Shown: positions 1 through 9,904, counted from the first letter of the stretch. The stretch is DNA of 64,000 nucleotides from Xanthomonas dyei (GCF_002939865.1 NZ_MDEE01000023.1:1-64000), one strand, 5' to 3'. Made by a program: numbers and translations. The notes: generated from the sequence alone by a model not told the origin.

Positions 1-122
1 AAATGGCGAAACTCCGAAGATCCAAACGCGATTCTCCGGAACGATGCGGACATTCTGCCCTCTCAGGCATCGTTATTCAGACCTTCCTTAGATCGACAAC
101 GGCCGTCGTCCACTCCGGGCTC

Positions 123-419
123 TCAGCTCAATACGTCCAACAAGCTACCCAACATCTCGTCGGAGCGCCGTAGCGCAGCGGCGTTGGCCTGGAAATCGTT
201 GCGTGCCGATAGCCCTTCGACCAGATCAGTGGCTGGCGCAGAAGGATCGGAGCTGGCATCGACCACGCTGGCCGCCACTCCACCATTGGCTTGCGTGCTG
301 GCCGCAACGGCCTGACGCGGACTGCCGTCCACCGGCTGGCGGGCCACATTGCTGGCGGCCACCTGCTGACGCAGCGCGGCGACCTGCATTCCGGAACTGG
401 CGATGCTGCTGATGCTCAT
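123..419 (-). CDS. Small flagellar basal-body rod-like protein
   Basis: A 98-residue protein from the internal ATG at 419; an upstream ATG at 479 would add 20 residues unlike the family. The N-terminus (MSISSIASSGMQVAALRQQ, then AASNVA) matches the rod/hook N-terminal signature. The C-terminus (DLVEGLSARNDFQANAAALR, then a heptad-like tail) matches the Flg_bbr_C helix of FlgB/FlgC/FlgG proteins. The family is normally 130-260 residues, so this is essentially the two terminal coiled-coil helices joined by a short Ala/Ser-rich linker. No flagellar genes are nearby, so a structural role in the rod is only inferred; it may be a stand-alone paralogue. Confidence 0.7.
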   Translation of the reverse strand: MSISSIASSGMQVAALRQQVAASNVARQPVDGSPRQAVAASTQANGGVAASVVDASSDPSAPATDLVEGLSARNDFQANAAALRRSDEMLGSLLDVLS

Positions 420-511
420 GGTGGCTCCGGTGTGGCGGTTAGTGGATGCAAACAAGTACCCACGCGTTGCAGACAGCATGCGAAGGGCGGCAACGACACG
501 ATCAGCAAGGC

Positions 512-2149
512 TCAGTAAGAACCGACGCGCACCCGCAGCACGACAGGTTCCTGGCTGGCCGGACCCCCGCGGCCGAAGTTGAGCCCGTAGTCGGTCTGGT
601 CGCCGTTGAGCTGCTTTTCCACCTGCCAGCGCCCGTCGACATACCGCCCCTGCTCCACCCGCAACAGCTGTCCATGACGGGTATCGGCCGCCTCGCGGAA
701 AAATTCAATGCGCGCGGCCATGCCGGTGACCAGAAACTCCTCCGGCCCCAGCTGCGCCACCAGCAGCCGCCCGCCGTGATCGTCGTTGCCCGGCAGGATC
801 GCCGGCGCATCGCCCCACAACGGCGCGCCGAACGACACCTTGGCCTGCCAATCGCCAAAGCGCAGGGTGCGTTGCGGCATGCCGGGCTGCTCGGCAATGG
901 CTTGCAGCCGTCCGTCGAAGGCGGCCTGCGCCAGCACGCGTTGCAGCGGCGCCAACAACTTGAAATTGGCCGCATGCGCAGCGACGGCAGCGCGATTGGC
1001 GTCGCTATCCGGGTTGCCGTCCATGCCGAACACCGAAAACCCGATCCCGCCCTGCCCCAGCACATGAAACAGATACGGCGCGGTGGCCGCTTCGAAGCCG
1101 GTCTCCGACACCCAGGCCGGATTATCCGGCCGCGCGTACTGGCCGATGACCTTGGTGTATTCGTTGTAATCGCTGGTGTAGATGTCGGTGCCGATGAAGT
1201 CGATGGACGGCGTGGCCGCGCGCCACAGTGCGAACACATTCACCGTTGCGCCGCCGGACGGGTAATCCATGCCCGGGTAGCGCTTGCCCTTGTAGCGCAG
1301 CCAGGTATTGACGTAGAGCGGCAGCGGATACGCACGCTTGCCGGCCGCGGCCACCTGTTCGATATACGCGGCGGTGGCATGCGCATTGAAGGCTTCCGCT
1401 GCCTCGGCACCGAACAGCTGCTGCCAGCTGCCCTGCGGCTTGCCCAACGCCTTTGCGATTGCTGCAGGCACCGGCTGCGCAAACGCCGCCTCGCCGGCCG
1501 GTCCGTGGTCGCGCACCGTGCCGATGGCACCGGGTTCGTTTTCCACCTGCACCAGAATCACTGTGTGGCGGTCGCCATCGACCTTGCGCAGATGCTGCAT
1601 CAACGCGGTGAACGCACGCGCATCGGCCTGCACATTGGCGGCTACATGCGGGGATAGCACATCCACCGGCGTGCCATCGGCATCGCGCATGCGCGGATAC
1701 GTGGCATCGTCGCGCTTGATCCACTCCGGCACGTAATGCATCTGGCCGTTCTTCCAGCTGCCGAACCACAGCAGTGCAACGCGCAGGCCGCGCTTGCGTG
1801 CGCCGGCGATCAACGCATCCACATTGGTGGTGTCGAAACGGCCCGGTGCCGGCTCGAACTGCTCCCAATATACCGGCGCTTCCACGGTGTTTGCATGCAG
1901 CGCGACCACCTCGTCCAGTGCCTGCGGCAACACTGCCGGCCATGCGCTGGAGTTATGCAATTGCGCGGCCAACATCGTATACGGCGCACCATCGACGAAG
2001 ACCGCATGGCGGCCGTTCTGGCTGACGAAGCGTGGCATTTCTTCCGCGCATGCTGCCGGTGTCATCGCGACTGCCAGCAACGACAGCACACACCGGCAGA
2101 CAACCGCGCGGCCACGCCGGCGCATGGCGGATAAACGGGCAAACAGCAT
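512..2149 (-). CDS. Exported GH35-type beta-galactosidase family protein
   Basis: 545 residues starting at the ATG that overlaps the upstream peptidase stop as TGATG, which implies translational coupling. A basic N-terminus with a hydrophobic stretch ending in AACA, at about residue 35, looks like a Sec signal peptide. The TIM-barrel glycosidase carries VQVENEPG, the GH35 acid/base Glu motif, and WVSETGFE, a likely nucleophile Glu. The C-terminal part (about 420-545) is the DUF5597-like beta domain of bacterial GH35 proteins. The predicted role is release of terminal beta-galactose from plant polysaccharide or glycoprotein side chains in the periplasm or outside. Exact substrate is unknown. 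Confidence 0.85.
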   Translation of the reverse strand: MLFARLSAMRRRGRAVVCRCVLSLLAVAMTPAACAEEMPRFVSQNGRHAVFVDGAPYTMLAAQLHNSSAWPAVLPQALDEVVALHANTVEAPVYWEQFEPAPGRFDTTNVDALIAGARKRGLRVALLWFGSWKNGQMHYVPEWIKRDDATYPRMRDADGTPVDVLSPHVAANVQADARAFTALMQHLRKVDGDRHTVILVQVENEPGAIGTVRDHGPAGEAAFAQPVPAAIAKALGKPQGSWQQLFGAEAAEAFNAHATAAYIEQVAAAGKRAYPLPLYVNTWLRYKGKRYPGMDYPSGGATVNVFALWRAATPSIDFIGTDIYTSDYNEYTKVIGQYARPDNPAWVSETGFEAATAPYLFHVLGQGGIGFSVFGMDGNPDSDANRAAVAAHAANFKLLAPLQRVLAQAAFDGRLQAIAEQPGMPQRTLRFGDWQAKVSFGAPLWGDAPAILPGNDDHGGRLLVAQLGPEEFLVTGMAARIEFFREAADTRHGQLLRVEQGRYVDGRWQVEKQLNGDQTDYGLNFGRGGPASQEPVVLRVRVGSY

Positions 2150-4497
2150 CAACGAGCCTCCGGGGTGGATGAATTCCAATGCGGCGTGGGCTGCCCGAGC
2201 AGGTGGCGCACGAAGAAGTCGTACTGGCGGCGTTGCACGTAGTCGATCGGCCCGCTGGAGCGGCCCACCGAATGCTCGCCGCCCGGCACGTTGAGCAGGT
2301 CGAAGTCCTTGCCGGCCTTGATCAAGGCATCGGCCACCTGTGCGGTGGAGGCAGGATCCACGTTGCTGTCCTGCTCGCCGACGATCAGCAGCAGGTCGCC
2401 CTGCAGCTTGGCCGCATTGACCACCCCCGAGGCAGCGGCATAGCTGGCATCCACCGGCCACCCCATCCACTGCTCGTTCCAGCTGATCTTGTCCATGCGG
2501 TTGTCGTAGCAACCGGCGAACGCCACGCCCACCTTGTAGAAATCCGGATGGCGCTCGAGCGCGCCCAAGGTGCTCTGCCCACCGGCAGAAGCGCCGTAAA
2601 TACCAACTCGACTGATGTCGTAGGAAGGATCTTTGGCCGCCAGTGCACGATGCCAGGCGATGCGATCGGGGAATCCGGAATCGCCCAGGTTCTTCCACGC
2701 CGCATCATGAAAGGCCTTGGAGCGGTTGGCGGTGCCCATGCCGTCGATCATCACCACGATGAAGCCCAGATCCGCCTGCGCCTGCATGCCGATCTGTTTG
2801 TCGCCGCCGGAGTGATAGCCGAACGGCCAGAACGTTTTGGGCACGAACGAGTCGTGCGGGCCGGCGTAGATGTTTTCGATCACCGGGTATTTTTTGTGCG
2901 GGTCGTAATCGCGCGGCCGCACCACCATGCCCCAGATGTCGGTGCGGCCGTCGCGGCCCTTGGCGACGAAAGTTTCCGGCGCACGCCAGCCTGCGGCAAG
3001 CAACCGATCGATGTTGCCGCGTTCCACTTGCTGCAACAGCCGGCCGTCGATGGCATGCAGCTCCATCACCGGCGGCAGATCCGGGCGCGAGTAGACATCG
3101 ACGTAATGCCGGCCATCGTCTGCAATCGCCACCTCGTGATCGGCATCGGCGGTGGTCAGTCGCGTCAAGTTGCGCCCATCGAAATCCACGCTGTAGAGCT
3201 GGTGATAGTACGGGTCCTTGCCGGCATCCATGCCGCTGGCGGTGAACCAGATGCGGCGCTGCGCATCGTCGACCTTCAGCACATCGCGCACCACCCAGGG
3301 CCCCTGGGTGACCTGCTCGATGATGGTGCTGTTATGGCCGTCGTACAGATACAGATGTCGCCAACCGTCGCGCTCGGAGATCCACAGAATCTGGTCGCCA
3401 TGCGCATCCACCTCATGGCGAAAGCTGCGGTCGGCATAGACGAACGTGCGTGCGTCCTCGCCCACTGCCACATGCGCCTGCCCTGTGGCGGCATCGATCG
3501 CAATCACGCGCATGCGCTGAAACCCGCGTTGCACGTACTCAAAGCTCACACTGCGCCCATCCGCCCGCCACTGCAGCGGCGACAACGAGTACGGTGTGGC
3601 GAACAACGCGTTGTCCACCACGCGGCGTGTGCCATCCACCGCCATCAGCACCGGCCGTTCCACATCCACCGCATCGCCCGGCTTGGGATACAGCTGGGTG
3701 TGCACCACCGGCTCAAGACGTCCGACAGGCGCGGCTTCCACACGGGTGACCCGGCGCGCAGTACCAGGCCGCACCCGATACACCGCCAGCTGCTGCGAAT
3801 CAGGCGACCAGGCAATGCTGTCCGGATCGAAATAATCCTCGGCACGGCCATCGTCGGTGCGCTGCACGAGGTGGCCATCGGCCACCCGGCGCACGACCAG
3901 GTTCCAGCCATCGGCCAGCGCCTCCCACTGCCCGTCGGGCGAGCGGCGCGGGGTGGTGTCGGCCGCCACGTCCGGGTCGCGCACCACGCCAAAGCCGCGC
4001 GGCCGCTGCTGCAACTGCGGCTGCCGGCCGGGGGCGTCGGGCGCGCACTGATACGTGGTCAAGGTGCAGCGCCACGCAGCGTCCTCAATGGCGAACACGA
4101 TCGCGCCATCCGCACGCGTGCCTTCCTGCGAGTACACAAACTGCTCGAACGGCAACCCCAACGCCGTATAGGCGACGCCAGTGGCAGCTTGCAGCGCCTG
4201 CGCCACGCGCGCCTGGTCGAAGGCCGGCTGCTTGTGCAATGTGGCAACGTCCACGCGGATGAAAGCGAACCCGCCAGGCACGGTCTTACGGTAATAGAAC
4301 GTGCCGTCGTCCTGCCACTGCGCTGGCCAGGCGACGTTTTCGGTCAACGTGCTCCAGCGCGCGCGCAGGCCGAGCGAGCGTTGGTAATCGGCCACACTGG
4401 GCGCCGCCTGCGCAGTGGCCGCGAGCAACAGCATGCAGGCGGCGATGACGCGCGCCGCCTGCGTTATCCATGCGTGACGCCAGGCGTCATTCGCCAT
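2149..4497 (-). CDS. Exported S9 family (DPP IV-like) prolyl peptidase
   Basis: 782 residues from the ATG at 4497, preceded by a purine-rich GGAAGAAG; it overlaps the permease gene by 11 nt. A hydrophobic N-terminal segment (about 18-33, ending TAQA) indicates export. Residues about 90-500 form a DPP IV-type beta-propeller; the rest is the alpha/beta-hydrolase domain. The apparent catalytic triad is Ser637 in GASAGG, Asp710 in EQDSNVDP and His742 in GGEHSVGR. DPP IV-type enzymes remove X-Pro dipeptides, which fits the neighbouring proline/hydroxyproline genes. Whether it prefers Pro or Ala is not visible. Confidence 0.9.
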   Translation of the reverse strand: MANDAWRHAWITQAARVIAACMLLLAATAQAAPSVADYQRSLGLRARWSTLTENVAWPAQWQDDGTFYYRKTVPGGFAFIRVDVATLHKQPAFDQARVAQALQAATGVAYTALGLPFEQFVYSQEGTRADGAIVFAIEDAAWRCTLTTYQCAPDAPGRQPQLQQRPRGFGVVRDPDVAADTTPRRSPDGQWEALADGWNLVVRRVADGHLVQRTDDGRAEDYFDPDSIAWSPDSQQLAVYRVRPGTARRVTRVEAAPVGRLEPVVHTQLYPKPGDAVDVERPVLMAVDGTRRVVDNALFATPYSLSPLQWRADGRSVSFEYVQRGFQRMRVIAIDAATGQAHVAVGEDARTFVYADRSFRHEVDAHGDQILWISERDGWRHLYLYDGHNSTIIEQVTQGPWVVRDVLKVDDAQRRIWFTASGMDAGKDPYYHQLYSVDFDGRNLTRLTTADADHEVAIADDGRHYVDVYSRPDLPPVMELHAIDGRLLQQVERGNIDRLLAAGWRAPETFVAKGRDGRTDIWGMVVRPRDYDPHKKYPVIENIYAGPHDSFVPKTFWPFGYHSGGDKQIGMQAQADLGFIVVMIDGMGTANRSKAFHDAAWKNLGDSGFPDRIAWHRALAAKDPSYDISRVGIYGASAGGQSTLGALERHPDFYKVGVAFAGCYDNRMDKISWNEQWMGWPVDASYAAASGVVNAAKLQGDLLLIVGEQDSNVDPASTAQVADALIKAGKDFDLLNVPGGEHSVGRSSGPIDYVQRRQYDFFVRHLLGQPTPHWNSSTPEAR

Positions 4498-6073
4498 CGT
4501 CTTCTTCCAATGCCAGTTCGTCATTGCGCAAGCCGCTGCGCGCGCCCCAGTGATAGATGAAGAACGCAATCACCGCCACGCTCAGGGTATCGAACGGATG
4601 CGCGATCCAGCCGTGGCCGCCAAACGTACCGGCCCACGACACCGCCATCACCAGCACGAAGAACACGATCAACCACAGCGACGCACGCACCTGACGCAGC
4701 AAGCGCGCTCTGCCCTCGCGCGATGGCAACCGGTACAGCACGTACAGGACAAAGGCGAACACTTGCAGGCCAAGCAACCACGACAAGGTGGGCCAGGTGG
4801 ACCAGTACACGATCAACGCCGCCACCATGAACGACAGCGGCCCCAACACCGTCAAACCGCGCACATAGAACGGCCGCGGCAAGTCCGGCGCGCTGCGGCG
4901 CAAGGCAGCCACCGTTACCGGCGCCACCGCATAGCTCAGCACCAAGGCGGCCGATACCACCCCGATCAGCGTCTCCCATGACGGGAACGGCAGCGTCCAG
5001 AAGATCGACAGCCCCAGGCTCAACCACAACGCCGGACGCGGAATCCCCGACGCCGGGTCTACTCGCGTCAGCACCGGCAGAAATCCACCGCTGCGTGCCC
5101 AGCCATACACCACGCGCGGCGTGGCATTCATGTAGATATTGCCGGTGCCGCTGGGCGAGACCATCGCATCGCAGATCACCAGCGCCGCCAGCCATGCCAT
5201 GCCCAAGGCCAGCGCGATGTCGTGATACGGCAACGAAAATGCCTTGTCGATGCCGCTCCAGCCCTGCGCAAGTTGCGCGGCCGGAATACTGCCCAGAAAG
5301 GCAAGTTGCAGCAGCACATAGATCACCGTGGACAGCGCCACGGACAGGATCAAGGCAATGGGAATATTGCGCTGCGGGTCGCGCACTTCGCTGGCCACCG
5401 ACACGATGGGGGTGAGCCCCAGATACGCAAAGATGATGCCACCGGCGGAGATCGCCGCTTCCACCCCGGCCATGCCCGACGGGGCGAACCCATGCACGCT
5501 CAGGTTGTCTGCGTTGAAGTGCTTCATCAGCAGCACGATCACCAGGATCGGCACCAGAAACTTGAAGATGCTGACGATGTTGTTGGCCAGCGCAAAGGTC
5601 TTGACGCTGAAGTAGTTGAGCACGAAGAACAGCAGCAGCAAAGCCAGCTGCACCAACCAGCCCCACACGCTGGGATGGCTGCTGCCTGGCTGACTCAGCC
5701 AAGGAAACCACGCTGCCGCATATTGCCGCGCGGCTTCCACCTCGATCGCAATCAGGCTGGAAAATGCGATCAAGGTGATGAAGCCGGTCAACGAGCCCAG
5801 CAAGGCACCGTGCGAATACTCCGGGTAACGCACTACCCCGCCCGCCCGCGGCAGTGCGGCACCGAGTTCGCAATACACCAGCCCCAGCAGCAACACCGCA
5901 ATGCCGCCGAGAATCCATGACAGGATGCCGGCCGGCCCGGCGATCGAAGACACATGGCTTGCGGAAAACAACCACCCCGAGCCGAAAATGGAACCCAGGC
6001 CGATAAAGGTCAGGTCGGTCAGGCTCAGTCGCTTGTGGAACTTGCCTTGCGTGGTCGCACCGTGTGTTGTCAT
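4487..6073 (-). CDS. APC family amino acid permease
   Basis: 528 residues from the ATG at 6073. The sequence has about 12 hydrophobic membrane segments and the APC N-terminal signature (LTFIGLGSIFGSGWLFSA), the unwound-TM1 substrate-binding motif of amino acid permeases. It resembles the YveA-like branch (amino acid:proton symporters). The C-terminal tail is acidic (ALEEDDGE). It sits between peptidase genes on one strand and overlaps the S9 peptidase gene, so import of amino acids released by those peptidases is a reasonable inference; the transported residue is not known. Confidence 0.88.
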   Translation of the reverse strand: MTTHGATTQGKFHKRLSLTDLTFIGLGSIFGSGWLFSASHVSSIAGPAGILSWILGGIAVLLLGLVYCELGAALPRAGGVVRYPEYSHGALLGSLTGFITLIAFSSLIAIEVEAARQYAAAWFPWLSQPGSSHPSVWGWLVQLALLLLFFVLNYFSVKTFALANNIVSIFKFLVPILVIVLLMKHFNADNLSVHGFAPSGMAGVEAAISAGGIIFAYLGLTPIVSVASEVRDPQRNIPIALILSVALSTVIYVLLQLAFLGSIPAAQLAQGWSGIDKAFSLPYHDIALALGMAWLAALVICDAMVSPSGTGNIYMNATPRVVYGWARSGGFLPVLTRVDPASGIPRPALWLSLGLSIFWTLPFPSWETLIGVVSAALVLSYAVAPVTVAALRRSAPDLPRPFYVRGLTVLGPLSFMVAALIVYWSTWPTLSWLLGLQVFAFVLYVLYRLPSREGRARLLRQVRASLWLIVFFVLVMAVSWAGTFGGHGWIAHPFDTLSVAVIAFFIYHWGARSGLRNDELALEEDDGE

Positions 6074-6137
6074 ACGTCGCCCCGAAGAGTGGAAAGCGCG
6101 GTGACGGCAGTAACGCCGCACCCGTGGTGGTGGTGCA

Positions 6138-7967
6138 TCAATCGTCGGTGGTGTCGTCCGGATACGGCGACACGCCACCGTCGGCAATGAAGCGCGCGAT
6201 GCGCGCCTCCAGCACCGGCAACGGCACCGAGCCGGTCTGCAGCACCGCATCGTGGAAATGGCGCAAGTCGAATTTTTCGCCAAGCGCCGTTTCGGCCTTG
6301 TGGCGCAGCTCTAGAATCTTCACCTCGCCCAGGTAATACGACAGCGCCTGCCCGGGCCATGCAATGTAGCGATCCACCTCGGTGGTGACTTCGTGCTCGC
6401 TCAGCGCGGTGTTATCGCGCAGGTAGGCTTGCGCCTGTTGCCGCGTCCAGCCCTTGTGGTGGATTCCGGTGTCGATCACCAGCCGGCAGGCGCGCCACAT
6501 CTGATAGGTGAGATAGCCGAAGCGATCATAGGGCGTGTCGTACATGCCCATTTCCTGGCCCAGATACTCCGAATACAGTGCCCAGCCTTCGCCATACGCC
6601 GAGATATAGCTATAGCGGCGAAACGCCGGCAGCCCCTGCGCTTCTGCGGCCAGCGGCATCTGCAAGGCATGGCCGGGCGAGGACTCGTGCAGCGTCAGTG
6701 CGGTCAGGTTGTACAACGGCCGCGATGGCAGGTTGTAGGTATTGACCAGATAAACGCCGGGGCCGCCGCGGCCACCGGTGTAGAACGGCGCCAGCTCCGG
6801 CGGTACCGGTTCGATCGCGAAACGGCGACGCGGCAGCCGGCCGACGTAATCGCCCACCTTGGCATCCACCCGCTTGGCGATCCATGCCGCCTGCTTGAGC
6901 AGTTCTTCCGGCGTCTTGGCATAAAACTGCGGGTCGGTGCGCAGAAAGTGCAGAAACGCCGGGAACACCGCCTGCCCGGCCGGTGGCTTGAAGCCGCTCT
7001 CGGCAATGGTGGCGTCCATCTGCTTGCGCAGCTTGGCGACTTCCTGCAAACCGATCTGATGGATCTGGTCCGGACTCAGCTCCAGCGTGGTGAACTCGCG
7101 AATCTGCGCGCGATAATAGGCCTGGCCATCAGGCAAGGCTTCCCCGGCCAGCGTCGTGCGCGCACGCGGCTGATACTCTGTGCGGATGAAATCCAGCAAC
7201 GTTGCATATGCGGGCACCACCTGTGCGTCGATGGTTGCCACTGCCTGCGCACGCAGCTGTGCTTGCACGTCCGCCGGCAGCGTGGCCGGCATCGTTTTGA
7301 ACGGTGCGTAGAACGGATTGGCCTCGCCCCTGGCCTGCACCACATCGGCGATGGACTGGTCGCGCCCGGTCAACGTGACCTTCGGTTGGCTGAAGCCGCG
7401 CGCCAGGCCGGCGCGCATATTGTCGGTGTGCTCGGCGAAATAGCGCGGGATATCGGCCAGCATCTTCAGATAGCGCTGATAGTCATCGCGCGTGCGTAGC
7501 GTGGCCTGCGCGCTGAAGCCCAGGTCGCTCCAGAACGCCGAGTCGCTGTTGAACGGCATTTCCCAGGCGCGAAACCGTTGCTGGTCCAGCAGCACCTGCA
7601 GCTGCTGCCGATACACCTGGTAGCTCACCTGATCGTCGGCCGACAGCTGCGCCTGCGGAATTGCATCCAGCTCTTTCAAGGCCTGTTGCCAGTACGCAGT
7701 GCGCAGGTTTTGCGTGGCCGCATCGACCTTGGGCAGATGGTCGGACTGCTTGTCTTGCGTGGCCTGGTTGTCTTCATCCACCGCGCCGGACAGCTGCGCC
7801 TGGCGCCAGCGCCATTCGCGCGTGTACAGCGCCTTGAAGCGCGCTGCTGCACTGTCTTGCGTGGCTGATGCGGGTGCTGCGGCCTGCGCCTGCAATGCGG
7901 TGCCACCCACACTGGCTGCAATCAAGACACTCAATGCGCTGGCACGCCACACGGTGCTGGTCGTCAT
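6138..7967 (-). CDS. Exported DUF885 family protein (predicted metallopeptidase-like)
   Basis: 609 residues starting at the ATG that overlaps the stop of the preceding DUF885 gene (ATGA). The first 35 residues form a signal peptide ending near AQAAA. The family hallmark is present as LHESSPGHALQ, an HExxPGHxxQ motif placing two His and a Glu as in gluzincin-type zinc peptidases. Mature length matches the usual 550-600 residues. It follows a second DUF885 gene in tandem, from which it has clearly diverged. Peptide hydrolysis in the periplasm is inferred from the fold and the surrounding peptidase genes. Confidence 0.82.
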   Translation of the reverse strand: MTTSTVWRASALSVLIAASVGGTALQAQAAAPASATQDSAAARFKALYTREWRWRQAQLSGAVDEDNQATQDKQSDHLPKVDAATQNLRTAYWQQALKELDAIPQAQLSADDQVSYQVYRQQLQVLLDQQRFRAWEMPFNSDSAFWSDLGFSAQATLRTRDDYQRYLKMLADIPRYFAEHTDNMRAGLARGFSQPKVTLTGRDQSIADVVQARGEANPFYAPFKTMPATLPADVQAQLRAQAVATIDAQVVPAYATLLDFIRTEYQPRARTTLAGEALPDGQAYYRAQIREFTTLELSPDQIHQIGLQEVAKLRKQMDATIAESGFKPPAGQAVFPAFLHFLRTDPQFYAKTPEELLKQAAWIAKRVDAKVGDYVGRLPRRRFAIEPVPPELAPFYTGGRGGPGVYLVNTYNLPSRPLYNLTALTLHESSPGHALQMPLAAEAQGLPAFRRYSYISAYGEGWALYSEYLGQEMGMYDTPYDRFGYLTYQMWRACRLVIDTGIHHKGWTRQQAQAYLRDNTALSEHEVTTEVDRYIAWPGQALSYYLGEVKILELRHKAETALGEKFDLRHFHDAVLQTGSVPLPVLEARIARFIADGGVSPYPDDTTDD

Positions 7968-9781
7968 TGGCGTGCCTCCGGCGCTGCCTTGGCCTGCGCA
8001 ATCCACTGCCGCATGCGTTGCTGCAACATCGCCAACGGCATTGCGCCGCCACCGAGCACCGCATCGTGGAAGGCGCGCACATCGAAACGTTCGCCGAGTG
8101 TTTTTTCCGCTTCGGCACGCAGCGCCAGGATCTGCAACTGCCCCAGTTTGTAGCCCAGCGCCTGCCCCGGCCACACGATGTAGCGATCGGTTTCGGACTG
8201 GATGCTGGGCTCGTCATCGGACGGATGGGCGTGGAAAAAATCCACCATCTGCTGGCGATTCCAGCGCTTGTAATGCACTCCGGTATCCAGCACCAGGCGG
8301 TTGGCGCGCAGCAACTCACCGGACAGGCGGCCGTAGTCGTTATACGGGTCCTTGAAGAAACCGATCTCCTTGCCCAGGCGCTCGGCATACAGCGCCCAGC
8401 CTTCGATATAGGCGTTGTAGCCGGCCTGCTGGCGGAACGGCGGCAACGGCAGCGTCTGCGCAAGCGAGATCTGCAGGTGATGGCCGGGCACGCCTTCGTG
8501 ATAGGCGGTGGTTTCGATGTTGATCAAGGTGCGGCTGGCGAAGTCGCTGGTGTTGACCTTCACGATGGCCGGCTTGGTGCCTTCCGGATTGCTTTGCCAA
8601 TATTCGGCGCCCGGCGCAGCGCGGCGGAAGGCTGGCATCGCCTGCACCTCCAGCGCGGTCTTGGGCAGGTGCCCGAACAACTTGGGCAGCTCCGGCTCCA
8701 TCGCGGCGATGTACTGGCGGTACTGCCGCAGGATCTGCTCGCCGGAGGTGGCGAAGTGCCGCTTGTCGGTCTCCACCGCCTTGCGGAAGCTGGCCAGATC
8801 GGCAAAGCCCTGCGCCTTGGCGATCACCGCCATCTCGCCTTCGATGCGCGCCACTTCCTTCAACCCGATCTGATGGATCTCCTCCGGCGCCATGTCGGTG
8901 GTGGTCTGGGTATGGATGGCGTAGCGATAACGGCGCTCGCCATCGGGCAGCGACCAGATGCCTTCGGAGCTGCGGCCTTGTGCGGCGTATTCGTCGCGCA
9001 CGAATGCCGCCAGCTTGCCGTAGGCCGGACGCACCTGTTGATCGATCGCCGCAAGCAGTTGCGTGCGTAGTGCAGCGCGTTGATCGGCCGGCACCGCGGC
9101 GTCGAGCTTTTTCAGCGGCGAGGCGAACGGGCTCTGCTCGCCGGTCAGTGCCGCGATCTTGTCGATCTGCTCGGGCAGGCGCTCCAGCAGATATTTCGGC
9201 TGCACCAGGCCCTCTTTGGCGCCCTGCCGCGACACCGCAATGACCTGATCGATCACCGTCGGGATCGCCTGCAGCCGGGTGATGTAATCCTGGTAATCCT
9301 TGGCGTTTTCGAACGGAAACGCATCGCCATAGCCGGCCAGCGCCAGCTGGATGCCGCCGATCGGCTCCAGCGGCATCGCATAGGTCTTCAGGTCGATGCC
9401 TTCGAGCTTGTCGCGCAACTGGCCGAGCATCATCTGCAGGCTGAGCTGACGTTGCTCATCCAGCGCCTTGGCATCCACTGCTTCGAATTGCGTGAGCAGC
9501 GCGGCGGTGGCGCTGCGGTCGGCCTGTACGGCCTCCAGCGAGTAGTCGCTCCAGCGGTCGTTATAGCGTTTGTCGCCGATGATGCTGGCGAACTCGGGGC
9601 TGTGCTGCAGCTGGTATTGCCACTGTTTGTCCAGCAGCGCATCGAAGGCCTTGGCTGCCTGTTCGCCAGGTACGGCTGCCGCAGTGGCGGCCGGACGATC
9701 CGGCGTGGACGGCGCCGGTTTGCAGGCGGTGAACAATGCGGCTGCAAGCAGGCCGATGGCGACAGGACGCAGGTGCTTCAT
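7964..9781 (-). CDS. DUF885 family lipoprotein (predicted metallopeptidase-like)
   Basis: 605 residues with a lipoprotein signal: a hydrophobic stretch followed by LFTAC, so Cys20 is probably lipidated. The DUF885 core motif is YHEGVPGHHLQ, in the same HExxPGHxxQ arrangement as the next gene. The pair therefore gives one membrane-anchored and one soluble exported enzyme. It overlaps the downstream paralogue by 4 nt (ATGA). A GTAG repeat separates it from the M24 peptidase gene, so it may begin its own transcript. Function is inferred only. Confidence 0.83.
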   Translation of the reverse strand: MKHLRPVAIGLLAAALFTACKPAPSTPDRPAATAAAVPGEQAAKAFDALLDKQWQYQLQHSPEFASIIGDKRYNDRWSDYSLEAVQADRSATAALLTQFEAVDAKALDEQRQLSLQMMLGQLRDKLEGIDLKTYAMPLEPIGGIQLALAGYGDAFPFENAKDYQDYITRLQAIPTVIDQVIAVSRQGAKEGLVQPKYLLERLPEQIDKIAALTGEQSPFASPLKKLDAAVPADQRAALRTQLLAAIDQQVRPAYGKLAAFVRDEYAAQGRSSEGIWSLPDGERRYRYAIHTQTTTDMAPEEIHQIGLKEVARIEGEMAVIAKAQGFADLASFRKAVETDKRHFATSGEQILRQYRQYIAAMEPELPKLFGHLPKTALEVQAMPAFRRAAPGAEYWQSNPEGTKPAIVKVNTSDFASRTLINIETTAYHEGVPGHHLQISLAQTLPLPPFRQQAGYNAYIEGWALYAERLGKEIGFFKDPYNDYGRLSGELLRANRLVLDTGVHYKRWNRQQMVDFFHAHPSDDEPSIQSETDRYIVWPGQALGYKLGQLQILALRAEAEKTLGERFDVRAFHDAVLGGGAMPLAMLQQRMRQWIAQAKAAPEARQ

Positions 9782-9809
9782 GCAGTGACTCCAGAATGCA
9801 GGGACGGCG

Positions 9810-9883
9810 GTAGGAGCGCGCCCGGGCGCGACTGGCTTTCTCGGGAATGCCCGTCGCCTCGTCGCGCCCGGGTGCGCTCCTAC
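9810..9883. repeat. GTAG (REP-like) palindromic element, copy 1
   Basis: An imperfect palindrome that begins GTAGGAGCGC and ends GCGCTCCTAC, with a GC-rich interior containing CGCGCCCGGG on both arms. It matches the termini of the pair at 33519-33686. Such GTAG-headed elements are typical intergenic REP sequences of Xanthomonadaceae, mobilised by RAYT transposases. It lies between the M24 peptidase and DUF885 genes and could end or stabilise transcripts. Confidence 0.75.
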
Positions 9884-9904
9884 GGTTGGTTTGCCTGTGC
9901 GGAC

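Noticed and set aside
512..2698. 728-residue version of the GH35 protein starting at 2698
   Set aside because: The extra N-terminus is Arg-rich shadow of the peptidase gene. The start at 2149 gives a clean signal peptide and a TGATG junction.
2179..4560. 793-residue open frame on the plus strand
   Set aside because: Antisense shadow of the S9 peptidase, whose catalytic motifs are intact.
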